Assembly: GCA_030596605.1 (NCBI GenBank) | Contig: JAUVJI010000036.1 | Location: 1-33,006 of the forward strand | Direction: 5' to 3' | Length of the DNA: 33,006 nucleotides | Source: Bacteroidales bacterium | Lineage (GTDB): Bacteria; Bacteroidota; Bacteroidia; Bacteroidales; JAADJA01 | Shown: positions 24,858-32,260 of the stretch, piece by piece | Layout of the letters: every line of letters starts with the position of its first letter | How positions within the stretch are numbered: position 1 is the first letter of the stretch | Translations under genes and position numbers: made by a program | The notes under the pieces: generated by a model | The model's input: the letters and a program-made list of their open reading frames with translations, nothing else | Told to the model about the DNA's origin: nothing | Database searches by the model: none

Positions 24858-26138
24858 TTATATTTTTTCTATCTCAACTGTTGTTTTAATCTTTGGCTTA
24901 ACAATACCCGGCGCACGTTTCATATTGCTACCTCTTCCGGTAAGCGTATTCTGTATTTCAAACGAAATAACTGCCTGAAAATGTGACAGTAAATGTTTTT
25001 GGCTTTCACCAATTACAATATCAATTTTATAATAGCCCGCATTGAGCAAATAAGCCGGAATTTCATAAGCTATATGATAAAGTGCTTTTTCTGAATCTCT
25101 ATTGGTACTTAGGAATGATCCTGCAGTAAAAACGATGATTTCATCACTTGTAAGCACATGGATTGAACAGTCAATGTTTTTGCTTTCCGTGTAATTTTCA
25201 ATTTCTAAAATGATTTTAAAATTGGTATCGGTATCAATATATTCTTTGCCAATGGGCTTAATCTCAATTCTTCTTAAGCGGACAGCATCATTTCCAGGTT
25301 TTTCCTGATCATCATGCCAAACTCTTTCCATACTGGTGATTTCATAATTTTTTCCATATAAATATTGTTTTACCGCATCTTTTTCATTTCCTATAAAATC
25401 AATCGTACCGTTCTTTAATACCATTCCTTTTGTACACAAGGATTTTACAGCTGTCATATTATGACTTACAAATAAAATGGTACGCCCTTTATTTTTAGAA
25501 ACATCCTGCATTTTACCTATTGCTTTTTTTTGGAATTCGGCATCACCCACTGCCAATACTTCGTCCACTACCAGAATCTCCGGTTCAAGATGAGCGGCTA
25601 CTGCAAATCCGAGGCGCACCATCATACCTGATGAATAACGTTTAACTGGTGTGTCAATATATCGTTCTACTCCCGCAAAATCTACAATCTCATCCAGTTT
25701 GCTTCGTATTTCGGCTTTAGTCATCCCCAGGATGGCACCGTTTAAAAAGATATTCTCCCTGCCGGTTAATTCACCGTGAAAGCCGGTACCTACTTCTAAA
25801 AGAGAGCCTATGCGGCCTTTATATTTTATACTACCGGTAGTGGGGCCTGTTACTTTGGAAAGTATTTTTAATAAGGTGCTTTTCCCTGCTCCGTTCTTAC
25901 CAATGATGCCCAGCACTTCCCCAGGCATTATTTCCAGATTGATGTCTTTTAATGCCCATACATAATTGGAGTCACTTTTTTGGTCGCTGATGTTGGATTC
26001 GCCAATTTTAAGATATGGATCTTCCTTTCCCCTTGTTTTATGCCACCATCGGTTGAGGTCGTGGGAGATGGTGCCGGTGCCTATCACGCCGAGGCGGTAC
26101 ATCTTGGAGAGGTTTTCTATTTTTATTATTGGGTTCAT
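24858..26138 (-). CDS. wzt: ABC transporter ATP-binding protein with C-terminal glycan-binding domain (Wzt-type)
   Basis: This 426-residue protein has an ABC ATPase at ~1-250 with Walker A GKNGAGKST (80-88), signature YSSGMMVRLGFA (168-179), Walker B EILVVDE (187-193) and the switch His in LFVSHNM. The C-terminal ~160 residues (~265-426) form a beta-rich Wzt_C-like domain, which in O9a/O8 systems recognises the modified end of the polymer. With a Wzm permease, not seen in this window, it would export an undecaprenyl-linked glycan. The ATPase is nearly the same as in the partial gene at 32261-33006 but the C-terminal domains differ. It is the first gene after the GIY-YIG repeat region, so a promoter probably lies there. 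Confidence 0.92.
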   Translation of the reverse strand: MNPIIKIENLSKMYRLGVIGTGTISHDLNRWWHKTRGKEDPYLKIGESNISDQKSDSNYVWALKDINLEIMPGEVLGIIGKNGAGKSTLLKILSKVTGPTTGSIKYKGRIGSLLEVGTGFHGELTGRENIFLNGAILGMTKAEIRSKLDEIVDFAGVERYIDTPVKRYSSGMMVRLGFAVAAHLEPEILVVDEVLAVGDAEFQKKAIGKMQDVSKNKGRTILFVSHNMTAVKSLCTKGMVLKNGTIDFIGNEKDAVKQYLYGKNYEITSMERVWHDDQEKPGNDAVRLRRIEIKPIGKEYIDTDTNFKIILEIENYTESKNIDCSIHVLTSDEIIVFTAGSFLSTNRDSEKALYHIAYEIPAYLLNAGYYKIDIVIGESQKHLLSHFQAVISFEIQNTLTGRGSNMKRAPGIVKPKIKTTVEIEKI

Positions 26139-26213
26139 GTTTTTGTATTCAAATGCAGATTAGTTGTTCAAGTTTGCCGCGGCTGTCGTGTTTCATAAAC
26201 GAAGCAACGGTGG

Positions 26214-26227
26214 TTGTTCAAGTTTGC
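26214..26227. repeat. Direct repeat TTGTTCAAGTTTGC, left side of GIY-YIG element
   Basis: This 14-mer recurs at 26164-26177 (identical) and at 26683-26696 (13 of 14, A for G at the third base). The last copy is on the far side of the GIY-YIG gene and lies at the end of the broken GT4 frame. The pair therefore brackets the GIY-YIG unit in the same orientation, as target-site or terminal direct repeats would. Confidence 0.65.
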
Positions 26228-26254
26228 TTCGGCCTCCTCCGTCGGCCTCGCAAA
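26223..26254. repeat. Dispersed palindromic element, inverted copy 1
   Basis: Reverse-complemented, it starts TTTGCGAGG and ends GGCCGAAGCAAA. The same ends occur on the plus strand at 26324-26361 with a different interior. The pair is inverted, with 69 nt between them, on the 3' side of the GIY-YIG gene. Confidence 0.65.
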
Positions 26255-26323
26255 GTACGTATTTCATAGGTTTGTTTTGATGTAGATTGATTTTCCCTGC
26301 TAATCATGTTATGGAACACGTGA

Positions 26324-26361
26324 TTTGCGAGGGAGCCTCATTTTCGAGGTGACCGAAGCAA
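26324..26361. repeat. Dispersed palindromic element, inverted copy 2
   Basis: The element runs from TTTGCGAGG to CCGAAGCAA, with an inner CCTC/GAGG stem (AGCCTCATTTTCGAGGTGA). It ends 19 nt short of the GIY-YIG stop codon. Together with 26223-26254 it could form a long stem with imperfect arms. Confidence 0.65.
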
Positions 26362-26380
26362 TCTTGTTCAATGCCAGAGC

Positions 26381-26665
26381 CTATAAGTCGTCATACAGAT
26401 CCCTCCATTCAGAGTTCATCTCTTCAATCAATTTTATCTTTTTTGCCCGGGAACCTGCTTTGATTTGTTTTTCGCGGGCACGGGCTTCTGTAACCGTGTC
26501 AAACTCTTCATACCACACCAGTTTGTCGAGGTTGTATTTTGCACTGAAGGAGTTTTTGTATTTTTTTGTCTTGTGACTCTGTGTGCGGTATTTCAGTTCT
26601 GTTGTCTGTCCTATGTAAATAGTCCCATGTGGTTTGTTAGTTGTCATGTATGTCCAGGCTTTCAT
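26381..26665 (-). CDS. Single-domain GIY-YIG nuclease-like protein
   Basis: This 94-residue relative of the protein at 8022-8324 has WTYMTT and IYIGQT for the GIY and YIG strands, the Arg-bearing segment TELKYRTQSHK, FSAKYNLDKLVWYEE, the catalytic Glu in ARAREKQIKAGSRAKK, and the ending SEWRDLYDDL. It lies between repeats (26214-26227 and 26683-26696) and directly next to a truncated GT4 gene, which suggests that this unit or its repeats caused the break. Its own product is not a sugar enzyme. The two GIY-YIG proteins are clearly homologous but far from identical, so they did not arise by recent copying of each other. Confidence 0.87.
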   Translation of the reverse strand: MKAWTYMTTNKPHGTIYIGQTTELKYRTQSHKTKKYKNSFSAKYNLDKLVWYEEFDTVTEARAREKQIKAGSRAKKIKLIEEMNSEWRDLYDDL

Positions 26666-26682
26666 AGGTATATACGGGTATG

Positions 26683-26696
26683 TTATTCAAGTTTGC
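26683..26696. repeat. Direct repeat TTATTCAAGTTTGC, right side of GIY-YIG element
   Basis: This matches TTGTTCAAGTTTGC at 26214-26227 in 13 of 14 positions. It overlaps the final codons of the GT4 stump (stop at 26687-26689), so it marks the junction between GT4 sequence and the GIY-YIG unit to within a few bases. Confidence 0.65.
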
Positions 26697-26815
26697 CAGA
26701 TAAAATGTCTGGCATCATAATCCTTTTCAAACAGGGTTGCTTGGTCATGAAAAAAAGTATCTAACCAAGAATTTAATTTATTCGGATACCAGAAAGGGAT
26801 GATGATTTTTTTCAT
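26687..26815 (-). pseudogene. Truncated glycosyltransferase family 4 gene (N-terminal stump)
   Basis: Reading the minus strand from ATG at 26815 gives a 42-residue frame beginning MKKIIIPFWYPNKLNS, then TFFHDQATLFEKDYDARHF, and ending IWQT followed by TGA. It aligns with the first ~41 residues of the intact GT4 at 17179-18366 (KKKKILIIPSWYPN, TFFREQAALFEDEFDVRIF). The ATG overlaps the upstream GT2 stop as ATGA, the normal spacing in this operon. Homology stops at ~26700, where the repeat and GIY-YIG unit begin, and no trace of the remaining ~350 codons is found up to wzt. It is a dead remnant, not a small gene. Confidence 0.85.
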
Positions 26816-27891
26816 GAATTGAATTTCAATTTTTCTTTTAAATATCCTTTTTGTATTATGCTTTTCTTAATCCTGTTTGTATTTGCCCTTATCATCCTAA
26901 TGACAGGAGTTTCTTTGTCTACTAAATAAATATGATTTAATAAAGGTAGTTTTTTTTGAAAATAATATTGGATTTTTAAAAGGGTTAATGCATACGTTTT
27001 ATTTATCTCTTGTAACATATGCATATTAAGTATCGCATAATTATCTGCCAGCATATTATGCGAATATGTTAATAGCCAGGCTATTGTTTTTTTATTGTGT
27101 TTTAAAAAGTGCTTTACGATTAAAGGGGATAATTTGTTCTGGTTGATTAATAATGTAACTATCTTATATTGCGCGGTATAAGCAGATATTAATCTGTCGT
27201 ATTCCCCGCTCTTATATTTATAAGATATGCTACCCTTATGCTGGCGGTAAAAAGCATACGGCTTGTTAATAATGCTTGTTTTTATATCATTTTTGATATG
27301 GAGTCTGCTGAAAAATTCAAACTCCTGTGCTCTTGTCAAACTTTCATCCCAAATTTCCTGTGTGTTCTTTAAAAACCGTGCGTCAAGCATAATGCTGCCT
27401 GGGTATAACGCAGTTTGATAGGTAATAACATCCTCATATAATTTATGACTATGGTTCAATTTTGTAATGAAAGTTATATTTTCTAAACTACCAACAAAGA
27501 AAGCCACCTGACTTATAACACTTTTTAGCTCTTTATTTTTATTAAAAGTTTCAATTTTATCAATTAGTAATTCGGGGTGCATCACATCATCCGAATCGAA
27601 CCATTGGATATAATCCCCTTTAGCTAATTCAAAACCATAATTCCTGGCCCCGTTGCCTCCCGGTTTGTGTGTATTTGGTTTGTCCACCAAGATAAATCGG
27701 GGGTCTTTGTCCACATACTTTTGTACTACCTCTTTGGTGTTATCTGCAGAACCGTCATCCACTACAATACATTCCCAAATTTGATAACTTTGTGCTAATA
27801 AAGAATCAAGGGTTTCGCTGATCAAGCCAGCTCGGTTGCGGGTGGGGATGATGATCGAAACTAAGGGTTTATCCATTGACAGATTTCTCAA
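26812..27891 (-). CDS. Glycosyltransferase family 2 (GT-A)
   Basis: This 359-residue GT2 has VSIIIPTRNRAGL, CIVVDDGSADNT, GARNYGFELAKGDYIQWFDSDD (split around Ala-Lys) as nucleotide and DXD regions, and a basic C-terminal tail. The frame opens with ATG at 27891, overlapping the GT4 gene by 23 nt. A second ATG at 27876 (MDKPLVSIIIP) overlaps by only 8 nt, the spacing usual here, and gives a more typical GT2 N-terminus; I slightly favour it. It precedes the broken GT4, so in the ancestor the two were translationally coupled. The sugar is unknown. Confidence 0.9.
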   Translation of the reverse strand: MRNLSMDKPLVSIIIPTRNRAGLISETLDSLLAQSYQIWECIVVDDGSADNTKEVVQKYVDKDPRFILVDKPNTHKPGGNGARNYGFELAKGDYIQWFDSDDVMHPELLIDKIETFNKNKELKSVISQVAFFVGSLENITFITKLNHSHKLYEDVITYQTALYPGSIMLDARFLKNTQEIWDESLTRAQEFEFFSRLHIKNDIKTSIINKPYAFYRQHKGSISYKYKSGEYDRLISAYTAQYKIVTLLINQNKLSPLIVKHFLKHNKKTIAWLLTYSHNMLADNYAILNMHMLQEINKTYALTLLKIQYYFQKKLPLLNHIYLVDKETPVIRMIRANTNRIKKSIIQKGYLKEKLKFNS

Positions 27892-28993
27892 TAATCTCGT
27901 TTAACTTGCTGATATGTTTTTCCATCGAGAAGTTTTCTTTGATGTTTTTTCTTCCGGCTTCACCCATCTGTATAGCTTGATCTGGATTTTCAATAATCCA
28001 TAGCATGTGTTCAGCCATTTTATTAAAATCATGCTCTTCACAAAGCATCCCTGTTTTTTCATGTATAATAATATCGGGAATGCCAGCATGAAAAGTTGAA
28101 ATTACCGGAACTGCAGCTGCGCTGGCTTCCATAATGCCAACCGGTGTCCCTTCCATATCACCATCTCGCGCTTTTATGGAGTGCTGAATAAAAGCCGTTG
28201 CTTTACTCAAATACTTGCGTACCTCAACTGGTGTTAAAATACCGGGAAACTTAACATTATCTTCAATTCCTAAATATTTTGATAAGTTTATGGATGATTC
28301 TAGTAAATGGCCTTCACCACCTAAAGCAAGCTGGGCATTAGGATATTTTTTTAATACATTACTAAATGCAATTAAAGTATAATAAGGAGCCTTTTTATCA
28401 ACAAATCTACCTACACCAAAAAATAATGGTAACTCACTTTTATTTTTCTTTATTTCAAAGAAAGCGTCATTAGGGCCATATGTATTGTATATGAGTTTGT
28501 TCTCTGTTACACCAAGTGTTTTCAACCTCTCCATCATTACCTGCGAAACGCCAATGATATACCTGGCTGTGGAAAACATGTGCCTGTATTTCTGCTTATT
28601 GTGTTCCAAAACATCATGCATAGAAGCGTCATATCCATGAAAATGAACAATTAAGGGTGTTTTTAACTGGTCGCAAACATCATATATCTGTGCTCCTGTT
28701 GTGCCGTATTCGGCAAGCACGCATTGAATTTTGTGTTTCTTGAGGTATCGTTTCAGCGCAAACTGAGGTTTATTTAATCCGGAATGATAGAGTTTATACT
28801 CGATGTTAAAAAGGATCTTATTAAAAAGATGGGCCGGTGGAATAAGCTGTTTTGTATAATCAGATTTATAAGGGATGGAACTTCCGTACAAATAATGAAC
28901 AGTTCCTTTCAGCAGGTTTTTATGGGCCTGAATGAAAGTTTCGGAATAAGCGTTTTTTGAAGGAGAAATAACAGCGATGGCAGCAGTTTTCAT
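27869..28993 (-). CDS. Glycosyltransferase family 4 (WcaL/colanic-acid-type)
   Basis: This 374-residue GT4 has IAVISPSKNAYSETFIQAH at the start, VHFHGYDAS (~116-124) in the acceptor domain, FFGVGRFVDKKAPYY (~191-205), GGEGHLL (~225-231) and EX7E as Glu281/Glu289 in MEGTPVGIMEAS. The HFHGYD and EGTP.GIMEA signatures fit the colanic-acid-type branch of GT4, which often adds galactose or glucose to branched exopolysaccharides. It follows a 61-bp AT-rich gap after the next GT2 and overlaps the GT2 downstream. Intact; substrate inferred only loosely. Confidence 0.9.
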   Translation of the reverse strand: MKTAAIAVISPSKNAYSETFIQAHKNLLKGTVHYLYGSSIPYKSDYTKQLIPPAHLFNKILFNIEYKLYHSGLNKPQFALKRYLKKHKIQCVLAEYGTTGAQIYDVCDQLKTPLIVHFHGYDASMHDVLEHNKQKYRHMFSTARYIIGVSQVMMERLKTLGVTENKLIYNTYGPNDAFFEIKKNKSELPLFFGVGRFVDKKAPYYTLIAFSNVLKKYPNAQLALGGEGHLLESSINLSKYLGIEDNVKFPGILTPVEVRKYLSKATAFIQHSIKARDGDMEGTPVGIMEASAAAVPVISTFHAGIPDIIIHEKTGMLCEEHDFNKMAEHMLWIIENPDQAIQMGEAGRKNIKENFSMEKHISKLNEIIEKSVNG

Positions 28994-29054
28994 ATTATAA
29001 AATAATAAGAAAATTAATAAAATTTAAATAAGTATTAACACGTTTCTCTTTTCA

Positions 29055-30014
29055 CTAGATACTCAGGTTATTAAATTTTTTTACAAACTTCTTAACAAAT
29101 TGGGCCCAAAGACTTGAAGCTAATCGATTAAAGTTAATATGATCTAATAATGCTTTCATACTAATTTCATTTTCATTTAGAAGAGACAGGCTGTGAAAGA
29201 TAATAACGTCATTTATTTGAGGGATGTTAATAATATATTCTTTTTTAAAGTTAGACCACAACAATAGTCTTCCAATGTGAAATCCATGTTCTTTATGATT
29301 TAATGCATTGGTAACTCCATCCTGATGCTTTCTATAAACAGTTGGAGTCGTTTTTGCTTTAACAAACTTTCCGTTTAGAGCTATGTATGCAAATAGAAAC
29401 ATATCTGCGCTCGGTATAAAAATAAACCAGTCTGGGAATTGTTTTAAGTACTTTTTATAAAACAAAAATGAAGAAGTGTGAAAAGGTGAATATTTTGCAA
29501 TAACATCACTTAGATCCATGGTGTCTTGCAATGGATCTCGCCATAATTTTAACTTTTGGCAATTTTCGATTTTTATGTACGTATCCGTATAACTTCCTGC
29601 AATAGACTCGTCTTCTTGCAATAAATCGACCTGTTTCTGTAATTTTAAGGGGTCGATCCAATAATCATCACCTTCACAGAGGGCTATGTATTTTCCTCTG
29701 GCAGCTTTCAGATTTTCAATAAAATTGAACCTGCCGGTCTTATTTCCGTCAATCCATATCTTATTCTCTTCTTTACGAAGAAATAAACGAATTTTATCAG
29801 GAAATTCTTCTGCATACTTCATGCAAATTTCGCGTGAGCCGTCTTTGCTGTCATCTTCACCAATGATGAGTTCAAATGGGAAATTAGTTTTTTGGCTTAA
29901 TATGCTTTCTAAGCATTGGGTTATAAAATGCTTATGGTTATATGTTACCACACATACCGAAACCAAGGGGGTAATTTTATTTATCTGCTTATCAGCGCCT
30001 AAATATTCTTGCAT
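29055..30014 (-). CDS. Glycosyltransferase family 2 (EGDDYW type)
   Basis: This 319-residue paralog of the gene at 12194-13135 shares VTYNH, FELIIGEDDSKDGS, and LCEGDDYWIDPLKLQKQVD. In place of a short loop after the first domain it has a longer insert with KIWIDGNKTGRFN, and the C-terminal half is different. The ATG at 30014 shares bases with the stop of the sulfotransferase gene (TAATG). That two copies of this uncommon GT2 type serve two parts of the locus supports the idea of two repeat-unit assembly sets. Confidence 0.9.
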   Translation of the reverse strand: MQEYLGADKQINKITPLVSVCVVTYNHKHFITQCLESILSQKTNFPFELIIGEDDSKDGSREICMKYAEEFPDKIRLFLRKEENKIWIDGNKTGRFNFIENLKAARGKYIALCEGDDYWIDPLKLQKQVDLLQEDESIAGSYTDTYIKIENCQKLKLWRDPLQDTMDLSDVIAKYSPFHTSSFLFYKKYLKQFPDWFIFIPSADMFLFAYIALNGKFVKAKTTPTVYRKHQDGVTNALNHKEHGFHIGRLLLWSNFKKEYIINIPQINDVIIFHSLSLLNENEISMKALLDHINFNRLASSLWAQFVKKFVKKFNNLSI

Positions 30015-30835
30015 TATTCCTTCAGATAAATAGCTAAACGTTCGTTTTTTAAATTTTTAAATACCGCATCAATAATATGGTGCGGAATATGTTGTTTCCA
30101 TGCATCGTCATTGACTTTTTGCTTGTAAACCGAATTGGGGTCAGTATCATTTCTTTTTTTGCTTTCTTCGATAAATTTCTTTGTTTGTCCATCAAAGCTC
30201 AGATTTGAGAATGTAAAAAGTTCCTTAACTATTAACTCTGTATTTAACAGAAGGTCGTTATAATTGATAACTGTTGTTCTATTTGGGAATTTTTCATTCA
30301 GATCTAAAAAAATATTTACCGCTTCTTTCCATTTGTTATAACCAAAATATTCTTCAACCCTGTTTAAGTTTTTCTTGTCAGCTTGTCTCCATTCCTGGTC
30401 CAGATCCCATTCAGGCTTAAATTCCATTTCTGTATGTATCCATGAATTCATAACCGCCAGGGGATTCCTTATGATAAAGATAAACTTAACCACCTGATTT
30501 TTACTCAATATATTTTCAACTACATGGTGATACCTTATTTGTTTGAAAACAAGTGTTGAATATGGCTCACTTTTGTAAAAATCAGGATAGTTCTGATGGA
30601 TAACCGGATCTCTTAAATTCAGAAAATAGTTATCAGAAATTGCTATTTGTTTGAAAAATTGCTGAATTTCTTCTTTTGTAGAATTTTCATCCAGATAATC
30701 TTTAAAAGCGTATGAAAACAATGGCTGAAATTTAAAATTAACATCTGGGTGGCTGTTAAATATTTGTCCCAGCCAATTCGTACCTGATCGCGGAACCCCA
30801 TGAATTCCTATAATCTTCTCTATTTGCTTATTCAT
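30014..30835 (-). CDS. Sulfotransferase-fold protein
   Basis: This 273-residue protein has the 5'-phosphosulfate loop GIHGVPRSGTNWLGQIF (Arg16-Asn20) and the 3'-phosphate strand FIFIIRNPLAVMNSWI. The PRSGTNWL signature is that of cytosolic- and glycan-type sulfotransferases using PAPS. The rest, rich in Asn and Lys, is only loosely similar to the other two sulfotransferases here. It overlaps the WbqC gene by 8 nt and the GT2 by one base, so it belongs to the first module. The target sugar is unknown. Confidence 0.85.
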   Translation of the reverse strand: MNKQIEKIIGIHGVPRSGTNWLGQIFNSHPDVNFKFQPLFSYAFKDYLDENSTKEEIQQFFKQIAISDNYFLNLRDPVIHQNYPDFYKSEPYSTLVFKQIRYHHVVENILSKNQVVKFIFIIRNPLAVMNSWIHTEMEFKPEWDLDQEWRQADKKNLNRVEEYFGYNKWKEAVNIFLDLNEKFPNRTTVINYNDLLLNTELIVKELFTFSNLSFDGQTKKFIEESKKRNDTDPNSVYKQKVNDDAWKQHIPHHIIDAVFKNLKNERLAIYLKE

Positions 30836-31547
30836 CTAATCTTGTAAATGCAATATCATCTAATAAAGAATTGATTTGTTCAATGGAAAGATTCATTAGA
30901 AGATCGATCATCGAAAGGCCTTCCACAAATTTTTTTTCAGAATTTATCTGACTGTATGCTTTGAATTTTGGTGTAATGGCTAAGCTGTGGATTTTGTTCT
31001 TTTCAAAATCAACATCACTATAAAGTTGTTTGCTTCCATGCGGAAAAATTACTGTATCAGCATTTGCTTTTTTTGCAATTTCAATTAGCTTTTCTACTTT
31101 ACTATTTGTGCGGCAATAATCTATTTCGCTTGAAAAATCGAGTTTCGTATTGATACCTAGATAATTTAGGATTACTTCAATTCCTTTTCTTGCCAGTTTA
31201 TCAATTGTGTTACTTTCCTTTGAATTAAATACTTCTTCAAGTAACGGCAGAATATTACTGTAAAAAGGCGCTTTGCTGTAATTAAATTCAATTGTTTTCA
31301 GCGCGTTCCAATATTTCTTTTCATTGTTTAACACTTCAACGTCCTTGATAATTTTATTTGAAGATGCCTTTTTTAAAGGTATTGTAATAAGTGTTTTTCC
31401 TTTCGCAGACAGGATGTAATTTCTGTTGATCCATCCCCTTTCGATAAAATTTACATCATTATAAAAGATAAATAAGTCAACATATTTAATCATTTGAAAG
31501 TAACCTATATACGGAAAGAAATATGGCTGCATGATGCAAATTTTCAT
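30828..31547 (-). CDS. WbqC-family protein
   Basis: This 239-residue WbqC protein has MQPYFFPYIGYFQMI at the N-terminus, FIERGWINRNYI, IPLKKASSN, and FPHGSKQLY before the C-terminal part with EGLSMIDLLMN. It matches the first WbqC (14530-15237) along its whole length but at moderate identity. The reaction of the family is not known. It lies between two sulfotransferase genes here, while the other lies between a methyltransferase and a PLP enzyme, so context does not point to one common partner enzyme. Confidence 0.88.
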   Translation of the reverse strand: MKICIMQPYFFPYIGYFQMIKYVDLFIFYNDVNFIERGWINRNYILSAKGKTLITIPLKKASSNKIIKDVEVLNNEKKYWNALKTIEFNYSKAPFYSNILPLLEEVFNSKESNTIDKLARKGIEVILNYLGINTKLDFSSEIDYCRTNSKVEKLIEIAKKANADTVIFPHGSKQLYSDVDFEKNKIHSLAITPKFKAYSQINSEKKFVEGLSMIDLLMNLSIEQINSLLDDIAFTRLDE

Positions 31548-31579
31548 TTAAAAACCTATTTATTTTTTAACGATTCAAA

Positions 31580-32236
31580 CTATTTTTCAGTTGCATTCAA
31601 CCAAGGGAAATCTGTCTTATTTGTTTTGACATTTAGAAACTTTGCAAGTTTCTGATATGAACCGCTTTCAGCCACATTCAATTTCAACAACATACCAGGT
31701 TTATGTCTGAAGTACTCTATTATGCTTTTGTTGTGATTTTCATAAAATTCAATAAGTACTTCCTTTTTGTATGGCAATTCCTTTGGTGTAGTGAATAAAA
31801 GCCGGTTGGTATGCCAAGGGCGGGATTTGTATATATAAATCGCATCTAAGAGATCCTCCTTTGTAGGTACTTTAGCCGATTTAGACCAAATTTTAGCATG
31901 GTAATTGACATAAGAGTTATACCACTCTTCAGAATCATTCCTGACAGTTAAAATGAACTTGCTGTTTGGGAAATAGTTATCAAGAATTACATAAGTATAT
32001 GGTAAACTGAATGGCACGTCCTGAAAAGCATTTCCGGCGGTTTTACAAAACTTAATCAATTTCCTAAAATCTCTTTTTGCCCAAGCGTCTATTAAATTTT
32101 CAGCAGGTCTTTGAGGTGCTGTGCTTAAGCCTAATTCACTTAAAGCTTCACCTAATGAAGTTGTTCCCGTTTTGTTAAAACCAATGCAGAAAACTTTTTG
32201 GCCATAAGTACCTTTAACTTTTAGTATTAACTTCAT
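31580..32236 (-). CDS. Sulfotransferase family protein
   Basis: This 218-residue protein has the PAPS 5'-loop FCIGFNKTGTTSLGEALSEL (Lys22-Thr26), the strand SKFILTVRNDSEEWYNSYV with the 3'-phosphate Arg/Ser positions, and a short C-terminal part with MLLKLNVAES. The GFNKTGTTSL signature is that of the P-loop sulfotransferase group often found next to polysaccharide genes. It lies 24 nt after the partial Wzt gene, mirroring the Wzt-sulfotransferase order at 26138-23926. Intact. Confidence 0.85.
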   Translation of the reverse strand: MKLILKVKGTYGQKVFCIGFNKTGTTSLGEALSELGLSTAPQRPAENLIDAWAKRDFRKLIKFCKTAGNAFQDVPFSLPYTYVILDNYFPNSKFILTVRNDSEEWYNSYVNYHAKIWSKSAKVPTKEDLLDAIYIYKSRPWHTNRLLFTTPKELPYKKEVLIEFYENHNKSIIEYFRHKPGMLLKLNVAESGSYQKLAKFLNVKTNKTDFPWLNATEK

Positions 32237-32260
32237 TATATCTTGATAATTTTCAGCTTA

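Larger units (their letters stand above)
26139..26380. other. Repeat-rich intergenic region upstream of wzt, downstream of GIY-YIG gene
   Basis: No gene is seen. It holds two copies of TTGTTCAAGTTTGC (26164-26177 and 26214-26227) and an inverted pair of a longer element (26223-26254 and 26324-26361) with ends TTTGCGAGG and CCGAAGCAA. A third copy of the short motif with one change lies beyond the GIY-YIG gene at 26683-26696. This region is also the 5' side of the complete wzt gene. I see no clear -33/-7 promoter. Confidence 0.6.

Noticed and set aside
26325-26764. Plus-strand frames opposite the second GIY-YIG gene
   Set aside because: The minus-strand product has clear GIY-YIG motifs and the plus-strand products have none, so these are shadow frames.
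26687-26815. A genuine 42-residue small protein gene
   Set aside because: It aligns with the N-terminus of a 395-residue GT4 and stops at a repeat junction; a truncated remnant explains it better.
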